From: an uncultured bacterium | GTDB lineage: Bacteria; Desulfobacterota; BSN033; UBA1163 | Length of the DNA: 46,160 bases | Assembly: GCA_938002255.1 (NCBI GenBank) | Contig: CALLAL010000015.1 | Span: 1-46,160, forward strand | Direction of reading: 5' to 3' | In this document: piece after piece, positions 8,436 to 16,400 of the stretch | Position numbering within the stretch: the first letter of the stretch is position 1 | Layout: the number at the start of each line of letters is the position of its first letter | Made by a program: the position numbers and the translations under genes | The notes under the pieces: model-generated | Told to the model about the DNA's origin: nothing | The model's database searches: none | The model's input: the letters and a program-made list of their open reading frames with translations, nothing else

Positions 8436-10031
8436 TTATTCCAGACTGATCCATCCCCCCACTGGATCAAACGTCTTCTGTTTCAGATCAACGGCAACCA
8501 CATAGGCTCCAAGGACACCAATTCGTCGGTTGGGTCCATAGGTGATCTTTGGCGTTAAACCCGTCTCAAATCCTGTTAGCCCTTCTAATTTTTCGATCAG
8601 TTTTTCCCGGCTGACCTCCTTCCCGGATTGTTTTATTCCTTCTACCAGAATCCTGGATGCCACAAAGGCATAAATCTGAAAGGGAAGGTAGCTTTCCGTC
8701 AATCTGTATTTTCTAAAGAGATCCCTCAATTCTTTCAACCCTGTTTCCGTCCGATCAGTGGGAAGCAGGGGGTAAGTGAGATAAATCTTTTTCTGGAACA
8801 GACCAGGAAGGTGCCATAGGTCTCTTCCTATCTTAGAGCCTGAAAGAAAGAACAGGGGTGCCCAGTTGATTTGGTCGGCAGAAAAAGCGAAAACCTTTGC
8901 TTCTTCCCATGAACCCAAGAATAAAATGGCTTCCACTCCTCTTTGATAAAGTTTTCTTACGATGAGAGGATCGAGGCGGCCAGGCGGATAACTGATTTTG
9001 TGAAAGGAATGCCAACCTTCCTGTTTAATCTGCTCCAGTAAACTTTCTTCCACTTCTTCCGAGAGCTCTTCTTCGGGATAGACAAGAACAATCTTAAGAT
9101 CTAACTTCTTGAACTTACTCTTTAAGAGGTGAAGATGAACCAGGATCTCTTCCCTAATCCCAGAAAAGAGATAGAAAACAAAACGGTTTAACGAAAGGTG
9201 TTCAGGGGCAAAGGTATATGGGCCTATGAGGGGAACCTCCTCGTTCTCAAGGTAATCTGAGATCTCCTTTTCTGCCCCTCCGGGGATACCTCCAACCAAC
9301 GCAAAAACTTCCTTTTCGTCAATCAAACGTTTGATGGCAGAAACAGCAGATCCCCTTTTATCCGGAAACGTTACGACTTCAAGTTCAATCTTACGATGGT
9401 AGAGCCCTCCTTGCAGATTCACCTCATTGAAGTATGCCTCCATCATAGCCCTCATGGCTTTCCCGGCCTCAACAAACCTTCCTTCTTCAGGGAAAAAAGT
9501 TCCGATGCGGATTCGATTTTCATGGATGCCGGGTTCAAGTTCATTGCCGAGGCGTTTCAGATAAGCCACCAGGGCGTTAAGTTCCTCTTCCTCCATGGAG
9601 TAAATTGGCATGGCAGGATTTAATCGGTTTCCGGCAGGATCTATTCCCTTGGTAATGGCTCTAACGAGAGTCTCCTCGTTATAAGCAGACCTCTGTCTCC
9701 CATCCATCTGCCTGACGTGATAAGGTTTGGTTAACTCTTTGTAAGTAATGTTGGATGGGTAAATCCCGCTTGAAGGCCTACCCTGCCCATTTCGACCATG
9801 ACAGTTCACACAGGGCATCACCGACCCGGGAGCCTCAGTAGAAGCGATGCCAATAAAGGCTTTGATCTCCCTGCCAAAGGGACTGATCGTTTTAAGATAG
9901 ATCTGTTTGCCACGTTTCTCCTGCTCTGTCAAACGCTCTGCCATAAGAGCTTGCGGAAACGAGAAGAAGAGAAGAAGGATATTGATCAACGACACCGTCA
10001 CTGACACTGGCACGGAGATGGACACTTTCAT
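8436..10031 (-). CDS. Cytochrome c fused to a type 1 periplasmic binding protein domain
   Basis: 531 residues. A signal peptide (to about residue 31) is followed by a class I cytochrome c domain with haem motif CVNCH (near residue 76) and a likely axial Met in NPAMPIYSM (near 142). From about 175 to the end is a Leu/Ile/Val-binding-like periplasmic domain (IRIGTFFPEEGRFVEAGKAMRAM, then VFALVGGIPGGAEKEISDYL). It starts by ATGA overlap with the upstream Sco-like gene, so translation is coupled. The fusion suggests a redox-linked sensor or a protein that binds a ligand near a haem; this is inference. The signal-peptide start is unusual, being encoded by GTGTC-rich repeat DNA (residues ISVPVSVTVS). 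Confidence 0.88.
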   Translation of the reverse strand: MKVSISVPVSVTVSLINILLLFFSFPQALMAERLTEQEKRGKQIYLKTISPFGREIKAFIGIASTEAPGSVMPCVNCHGRNGQGRPSSGIYPSNITYKELTKPYHVRQMDGRQRSAYNEETLVRAITKGIDPAGNRLNPAMPIYSMEEEELNALVAYLKRLGNELEPGIHENRIRIGTFFPEEGRFVEAGKAMRAMMEAYFNEVNLQGGLYHRKIELEVVTFPDKRGSAVSAIKRLIDEKEVFALVGGIPGGAEKEISDYLENEEVPLIGPYTFAPEHLSLNRFVFYLFSGIREEILVHLHLLKSKFKKLDLKIVLVYPEEELSEEVEESLLEQIKQEGWHSFHKISYPPGRLDPLIVRKLYQRGVEAILFLGSWEEAKVFAFSADQINWAPLFFLSGSKIGRDLWHLPGLFQKKIYLTYPLLPTDRTETGLKELRDLFRKYRLTESYLPFQIYAFVASRILVEGIKQSGKEVSREKLIEKLEGLTGFETGLTPKITYGPNRRIGVLGAYVVAVDLKQKTFDPVGGWISLE

Positions 10032-10615
10032 TCCCTTGTCTCAAGAGTCCGAAGTCCCTCAGCCACAGAGAAAGCCGGCGCCGTTTCGGGAAGCCGCATC
10101 CACTTCCCCGTTCTCAGATTACCAAGTAGGAAAACCTGAAGATGGGCTTCGGGCGAGGGATTTCGATTGCCCAGTCTTAAATTGATTGTCCGCAAATGGT
10201 CACTCTTCCCGGTGATAAACATCCATCCGGGTTTTGGATTAAACCTCGAGGCATACTCCTGGACCGCCTTCAGCGTATCCCGCTCAGGATCAACGCTTAC
10301 GGAGAGGAAATGGATGGTCTCGCCTAATCGGTTCCCAACCATCTTCTGAAGCTTGAAAAGAGTAATCAAACTGACCTGCGCTGTTGGGCAGTTGGTATAA
10401 AAGAAGTTGATGACCACCAACTTGTCTTTCAGAAGATCGTTATAAAAACGCACCTCTTTTCCTTCATGGGTCATGACGATCGTATCCGTGAAATATCTTC
10501 TTCCCTTTTCATCGATGTCTCCATTCTGACCCGCCTCCCCAAACACATAAAAAGGAATCATGATGACAAAGAGGGAGAAAAGAATGATCCATCTACCTCT
10601 ACACTCCATGAGCAT
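10028..10615 (-). CDS. Sco1/SenC-like protein lacking the second copper cysteine
   Basis: 195 residues: signal peptide, then a thioredoxin-like fold with VVINFFYTNCPTAQVSL where Sco proteins have CxxxC. The first Cys is kept but the second is Gln. SVSVDPERDTLKAVQEYA is a clear Sco segment, and a His remains near the usual copper-ligand position (SPEAHLQVFLL). Sco proteins deliver Cu or reduce cysteines in cytochrome oxidase CuA and similar sites. With only Cys plus His it may bind copper differently or act as a reductant. It lies 17 bp after a second Sco-like gene with the same loss. Confidence 0.87.
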   Translation of the reverse strand: MLMECRGRWIILFSLFVIMIPFYVFGEAGQNGDIDEKGRRYFTDTIVMTHEGKEVRFYNDLLKDKLVVINFFYTNCPTAQVSLITLFKLQKMVGNRLGETIHFLSVSVDPERDTLKAVQEYASRFNPKPGWMFITGKSDHLRTINLRLGNRNPSPEAHLQVFLLGNLRTGKWMRLPETAPAFSVAEGLRTLETRE

Positions 10616-10632
10616 TTTCTTCCAACTCCTCT

Positions 10633-11268
10633 CTATGGAGAGGGCAATTGTTTATTGATCTGAGCCAGGAGAATCTCTGGAGGGGGATACCCATGGAATT
10701 GTTTCCATTCTCCCTGGACCTTTCCAACCAGAGTCAGAGGAATGTGTTGGTGTTCATCCAGACTCTGGCCCACAATGTATTGGACACCTATCCCTGAAAG
10801 AACGGTGGCCAAATTGGTCAGTTCACCTGAAAGAAAGACCCACCCCGGCCGGGCCTTCTGCTTGCGAGCAAAGGCTTTTAAGCGGATGGGAATATCGGTC
10901 TTTGGGTCAACGCTGATTGAGATCAGAAGCACGTCCTTTCCCAGCCGATCGCCAAGCATCTCCTGAAGACGAGTAAAGATAAAAATTAAAATCGGATAAG
11001 CCGTCGTACAGGTCGTGTAAAAAGGGACGACGGCAACAACCTTATCTCCAATGACGTCGCTTTTAAATTTCACCTTCTTCCCATCCTGATCCCAGAGGTC
11101 AAGATCAAAGAGTTTTACCTCAGGGGTTCGAATCTCGGTACGTGAGGGCTGGGCAAGAGAGATTGAAAAGAATAACAACAAAGAGGAAAACCATAGAAGG
11201 GCGGATATCCATACCCATCTCCGTACCAACCCATGCCTTTGTCTTCTCTCATTGATCTTCTGATTCAT
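10633..11268 (-). CDS. Sco1/SenC-like protein lacking the second copper cysteine (paralogue)
   Basis: 211 residues with an N-terminal hydrophobic segment (WVWISALLWFSSLLLFFSIS), a probable uncleaved anchor or signal. The Sco core is visible as VAVVPFYTTCTTAYPIL, LLISISVDPKTDIPIRLKAFA and SLDEHQHIPLTLVG. The canonical CxxxC is reduced to C-T-T-A-Y; the downstream His region (EHQH) is kept. It sits 9 bp after the YVTN-propeller gene and just before the other Sco-like gene. I infer that the pair works in copper loading of exported oxidases. Loss of the same cysteine in both copies argues for selection, not decay. Confidence 0.87.
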   Translation of the reverse strand: MNQKINERRQRHGLVRRWVWISALLWFSSLLLFFSISLAQPSRTEIRTPEVKLFDLDLWDQDGKKVKFKSDVIGDKVVAVVPFYTTCTTAYPILIFIFTRLQEMLGDRLGKDVLLISISVDPKTDIPIRLKAFARKQKARPGWVFLSGELTNLATVLSGIGVQYIVGQSLDEHQHIPLTLVGKVQGEWKQFHGYPPPEILLAQINKQLPSP

Positions 11269-11277
11269 TTTCGGTAA

Positions 11278-13221
11278 TTACTTCGATCCTTCCTCTTTTG
11301 CCTGCAGGATGTGATAGGGAGCCTGCATCAATCCCATCTTTAAAGAGGGAGAAGCAAAGGTGATATAATAGGTGCCAGGCCGGGGAGCTTTAAAGACTAC
11401 CTCATAAACGCCGTTCCCCTTATCCTGAGCTGGATATTGTTCTCTCCAGATTCCAGGGGCAAGGGTGGCCTGAACGATCACATCCTTTACCTGCTTCACT
11501 GAATCCTCTTGAACCGCATCAATCAACTTAAATCGAAAGGAAAAAGTTTTACCGACCACAGGATGTTCATTGGGATTTATTACTTCAACCCTAAAACCCG
11601 TGCTCTTCTGACGAACAATCCGTGGGTTTGGGTTTGCAGAAAACTCAAAACAATGTAAAATCCTCGGGGAATCGAGAAGAAAGGCCACCTGGTACTTCCC
11701 GCTTGCCGGAATCCTGATCTGGGACGCATAGACCCCCTTTGCAACTTCTTTCATGGACCGGTCCACCACTCGAACCGCTTGCTGAACATATCCGCCATAA
11801 CTCCGGAAACTTCCCATCGGACCTGACATGCCTTCCATGTAGTAGTACACCATCTTATCTGAGGGATTGACAATGAGCGCATGTCCATCTTCTGGAGTTG
11901 GAACAATCGGATCTGCAACAGAATGGTAAGGCGAAGCAGCCGGAACTCCCTGTCCGATCGGAACACGAACCACAGGTAATACGCCTTCTCGCCCAAGGTG
12001 ACTCAATTGAATCAGAGCAACTTCAGGCGCTCCTTTCAACCGGATGTAGGCGTTGTCTTTGGTAAAGCTTATAAAATCCGGTTGATTCCCAACATTGACG
12101 GTGTGAATCTTTTGATGGGTGGAAGTATCAAAGGCCTCAAGAGTTCCTTCTTTTCCATTCACCACCAGACCATATCGACCTCCAGGGGCAAAACGAACAA
12201 ATCGAAGGCCCTCTTTTAATGAAAGTCGATGGATCACTTCATGTTTCTCGCCATCAACCACTGATAGAACTCCATCGCCCTCATTAACAATGTAGAGCGC
12301 TTTACTTAAACTCGAGTAGGCAATGGACACCGGCTCTTTCCCGATTGGAAGATCCTTGATCTTTTTGAGAGCCCTCACATCAATCACAGAAAGGGTGCCC
12401 TCTTTCCGATTGGTGATAAAGGCAAAAAGGCTATCTTCAGTAAATGCGATCTCGTGATGACCCTCTCCGGTTAAAATAAACTTGACCACCTTTAATTCTT
12501 CTGCATCGATGACCGTCACCCCACTCCTGCCTTTTTCTCTTGAATTGTTTCCAACCCAGAGATATTTCCCATCAGGTTGAAGCGCAATCCGAAAGGGATA
12601 ATCTCCTGCTCCAATTTCTTGGATTAGCTTAAATCTCTCTAAGTCGATCACGGCCACATGACCGGCTCTTGGCACAGTCACAAAAAGTTTCTTATCATCC
12701 TTACTCGATACCCAATCCTCTCCTGGTCTTTTCAGATAAATCATGCCATAGAGCTGGGTGATTCCGCTAAAACTGACGATCGGGTCGGTTACCGAGATCG
12801 TTCCATCGTTGTTGAGAGATAGAATGAAATAGGAGTTAAGATCAATATCGGGCCGGTAACCAAACGTCCCCTGCAAATAGAGTCCAATCTTGTCTTTGCA
12901 GGAGAGGGGGGAAAGTGTTTCATTTGTTCTTTTTTCAAGATCGATCCAGACCGCAGGACGAAGCGCAGAGAGAGGCATCTGGGTAGCCGAATCCTTGATG
13001 GTGAATTGAAGGGTCGCAAAATCACCTTCTAAGAGCCCTTGTCGTGAAGCCGATTCTATAGAAAATTGAACCTCTGCCCCTTGAGAAACGATTTTGTCTT
13101 TTTCAGCCTCCGCTAAACCTTTCTGAGATTGGCTGAAGGCTGATTCAAACAAGGAGAACAGCAAGAAGAAGAGGACGGCGATGAAAATCACCAATGAACT
13201 GGTGAATCGGATGTTTAGCAA
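11278..13221 (-). CDS. YVTN beta-propeller (cytochrome D1-like) protein with flanking immunoglobulin-like domains
   Basis: The product is about 647 residues. I prefer the TTG at 13221 (AAGAAGG upstream), which gives MLNIRFTSSLVIFIAVLFF as signal peptide. The longer frame from ATG 13311 would translate two REP-like palindromes. After about 170 residues of beta-rich sequence comes a YVTN-type propeller with repeats such as VAVIDLERFKLIQEIGAG, VTVIDAEELKVVKFILTG and LSVIDVRALKKIKDLPIG. The last 130 residues resemble a YtkA/FixH-like beta domain (VQATLAPGIWREQYPA, RPGTYYITFASPS). No CxxCH is present, so it is not itself a haem protein. It heads the Sco, Sco, cytochrome-fusion set and probably acts in the periplasm. 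Confidence 0.85.
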   Translation of the reverse strand: MLNIRFTSSLVIFIAVLFFLLFSLFESAFSQSQKGLAEAEKDKIVSQGAEVQFSIESASRQGLLEGDFATLQFTIKDSATQMPLSALRPAVWIDLEKRTNETLSPLSCKDKIGLYLQGTFGYRPDIDLNSYFILSLNNDGTISVTDPIVSFSGITQLYGMIYLKRPGEDWVSSKDDKKLFVTVPRAGHVAVIDLERFKLIQEIGAGDYPFRIALQPDGKYLWVGNNSREKGRSGVTVIDAEELKVVKFILTGEGHHEIAFTEDSLFAFITNRKEGTLSVIDVRALKKIKDLPIGKEPVSIAYSSLSKALYIVNEGDGVLSVVDGEKHEVIHRLSLKEGLRFVRFAPGGRYGLVVNGKEGTLEAFDTSTHQKIHTVNVGNQPDFISFTKDNAYIRLKGAPEVALIQLSHLGREGVLPVVRVPIGQGVPAASPYHSVADPIVPTPEDGHALIVNPSDKMVYYYMEGMSGPMGSFRSYGGYVQQAVRVVDRSMKEVAKGVYASQIRIPASGKYQVAFLLDSPRILHCFEFSANPNPRIVRQKSTGFRVEVINPNEHPVVGKTFSFRFKLIDAVQEDSVKQVKDVIVQATLAPGIWREQYPAQDKGNGVYEVVFKAPRPGTYYITFASPSLKMGLMQAPYHILQAKEEGSK

Positions 13222-13239
13222 AACAACGCACCTTCTTAC

Positions 13240-13309
13240 CGCAGGCTGAAGCCTGCGACTACGATTTCTATCAATTGACATTTGCGGGTAGCCGAAGGCC
13301 TCAGCCTGC
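13240..13309. repeat. Two REP-like palindromes at the 5' end of the YVTN gene
   Basis: CGCAGGCTGAAGCCTGCG (13240-13257) is a near-perfect palindrome. A second, less regular copy (GCGGGTAGCC then GAAGGCCTCAGCCTGC) lies at 13284-13309. Their presence inside the longest open frame is why a downstream start is preferred. Confidence 0.7.
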
Positions 13310-13349
13310 ATATCAACTCTGTCTATTTTATATTTCTTTCCTTTATACT

Positions 13350-13393
13350 AAAAAAAGTGGATGGAATCTCTGAGAGATTACACCCACTTTTTT
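13350..13393 (-). terminator. Intrinsic terminator of the MCO operon
   Basis: AAAAAAGTGG (13351-13360) pairs with CCACTTTTTT (13384-13393), with an inner AATCTC/GAGATT stem. On the minus strand it gives CCAC followed by seven U. It lies 15 bp past the stop of the giant oxidase gene and separates the MCO operon from the copper island. Confidence 0.82.
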
Positions 13394-13407
13394 AAAAACC
13401 ATCTCAT

Positions 13408-16400
13408 TTATTCCACTCTGAAGATCCCCCACATCCCGTCATAGTTATGGAAGGGATCCATCATTCGATAGAGATAATCCCCAGAGATTCCAAACGCTCC
13501 CCCTGCACCATGAACAGGGATAATGTCCCAATGTCCGGTTGGACCAATCCCCTCCTGACTTCCCATCAGCTGAGACGTTGGATTACTCACGATGCGATCT
13601 GGCCCTTTGATATTGGAGTTGCTATTGTATGGCTCCCGCTCCCAGAGATGACCATGAAGGGTTAAAACGCCATTGGTGACGCCTGCCCCGGTGGGCATTA
13701 CAAACCGGAACCTGACAGGGGTCAAAGCGGTTGCTCGAAAGATGGGGGTTTCAGGATCTGCCGCCGGAGTCAATTGGGCGTTGGCATACACATTTTGGGT
13801 AAAGAAATTTCTTTGCGCTTCAGGCGATAGATGGGGCGGATATCCCAGCCTGAACCAGAGGGGCTCTGTCCTGTAATTGATCCCTTTATTGCCGGTAATT
13901 TCTACATCCTCTCCTTTTCTTCCCCCTTCTCCTCCAGACATAGGTACTGGATTGTTATTGGCATACCTGAGCTGAAATCCTTTCTGAAGCACAGCAACAA
14001 AGTCCCGGAATGTCTCACTTCCTGTCTGAACCGTCGCAGAGGCGCGTGTGTCGGGATCCTCTGTCCAGGTAGCACCCTGCGGAAGGATAACCATCGCACC
14101 TACAAGCCCTTTGTCTCCCTGTTCAATCTTATCGGCTGGCAACAGACCCACTACGCCAAATTCAACAGGGGTTGCTTCAAGTCTCGAAACATTACTGAAG
14201 ACTCTTCTCAGTCGTAGATCTCCTGCATACCAGCGATAACGGACAACCCCTCCAGGAGGTGCGGTTTGAACCGGATTTCTTCCCACATTGGTCCCATCCG
14301 CCCGTGTGACGTCATACTCTAAAAGCTGGACATGAAGCCCCACGTGGCTGGAGGGAATGATATCATTGGCATTAAATGTAACTTTCCCCGTGGGAGTAAC
14401 CTCCCGATCAACGATGGCCTGGATGTTTCTCCAGCCAGGAAGGTCTGGCACCGTGGAAGGTAAATTATTTCTTAAAGTCACTTCAATACAATCTCCAGCA
14501 TTGGCTCTCAAGATAAGAGGCTCCACCGGAACCCCTGTTTTGAGTTTGCCTGTAACAGGATCAATATCATCTGTGAAAACATAGAGCAGAGCCGTTGGAT
14601 CATGAAGTGGACCACTTCCTCCTTCAATGACCTGCCCTCCTCGAATGATATCCGGGATAACCGTTGGCCTTGAATTATAGATCAGAGTGCTTATTCCAAG
14701 AAGAGGATTCTCTAAAAGTACATCTGCCGCTCTGACGGCCGTAATATCAAATTGCCTTCTCGGGGAAGTGATCGGGCAGGCACCGCTGAATTGATCATTA
14801 CCGAGAAAATCACTTCGGTTCTGAATGATATGCCCCCTTGTCCCCAGGCGGTTATTTGGAAGGACATAGAGATCGGAGCGCTGTCTGTTGTAAGCCCTTA
14901 CAATTCCCCACACTCCATTCCAGTATCCATCGCCGGAAGCACTGGCGCTATATAGATAATCCGAAGCGTTTCCGATCTGACCCTGATCACCGATGAAAGG
15001 AACGATGAAGGTAAACTGTTCATCAATTCCCAGATGTTGCGTGTTTCGCCAGCCTGAGTTGTAATTGGCAAATTCTTGAAGCCATTTCATTCCATGAATC
15101 GAAAAGTTATGGGAATCTTCCGTCGCACCGGTTTGAATTCGCACCCGAATATTGTCTCCATCATACACTCTCAGAATGGGTGTGGCGGGGTCTTTTGGCC
15201 CTACGTCAAAAGTAAGCTGGGTTCCAGCTAAAGGAGGACCGATCGTATAACCTGTGTTCAAACCTTCAAAAGGTTGTGGCACAACGGACGAATCTCTGAC
15301 AGAAGCAGGCATCACCGTATTAAGCTCCGGTATCGCCCTGTTTATGGAAGAAGAGGATGAGAAAGCAAAGGCAAGATCTCCAGCCAGACCATCGGCCTGG
15401 GCACCGGGTGTGCCGGTTCTTGGATTAATCTTGTTGGGATCGAAAATTCGAAGGCCTATCGGTTCATTTCGATAGTTCACGACCATCGTCCCCACGTGAT
15501 CAGCGGAAATGGCTTCCGGGCAGGGTCTGAGGTTAATTCCATCAGGACAGATCGCCGGGAATTGAACAATATCTCCGGGATCTGCTGCAGTCGCATTCGC
15601 CGCCTCTACGCGAAAAGATGGATTAATCGCATAGAGATAACTTTGAGAATCAATGGTTCCAGGCCAGTTGGCTTTGTAGGCATGCTGAAAATCGCCCCAC
15701 TCAAGCAAGAACTCACGGAAAGCAGGACCATCCAGGTGGTTCCTTTCACCCAGGATGACCGCCTGCCAGCTTGTTGGGCCACCATCATGGCGATTTCCAA
15801 GAAGGGCGCCCGTCTCATTATGCCTCCACGTTGAACCGGCTGGCTCAACAATCAACGTAGCATAAAGACCTGTCTGTTGATGTGACGAAGGACCAAAATG
15901 GTCATGGGTAAAGACCAATCCGAGGGTGCGATCCCTGCCCTCATAGTCGAGAATTGGATCGGCAAACCATCGCTGAACGGTTGTCCTTGCCCCGAGCCAT
16001 CTTCCATTCGGCCCTGAACCGAAGAAGGGATGAGGTCTGGCAGTCAGTTCAATCCGATCCCCCCCTTCGTATGGAATCAATCCTCCTGCTTCATTAATGG
16101 CATGAATCCTCTCTCTCACCTCGTCAGGACTGAACGTTCCATCCTCATAATTGAAACCGTTTGCCGAACCATCCGATGAAGTCACGTCAAACTTAACCAG
16201 ATGGATGTGTTGACCAATAACATCGGTAGGGGTTCGAACCTGATAGTCATCAAGTTCATAGTAGCTGGGCACGAGATTGGTATGCCAGTATTCAGCACAG
16301 TCGTTCGTGTTAAGCCTCATGACAAAGGGCTCAGGGGGTCTCAACCCGGACATGGTCGGCATAACGTCTTCCCATAAGGTAATCAGTCTTTGCTGAGGAT

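Noticed and set aside
13222-13311. N-terminal extension of the YVTN protein from ATG 13311
   Set aside because: It would translate two REP-like palindromes and put 30 polar residues before the signal peptide; a TTG at 13221 with AAGAAGG fits better, though this is not certain.
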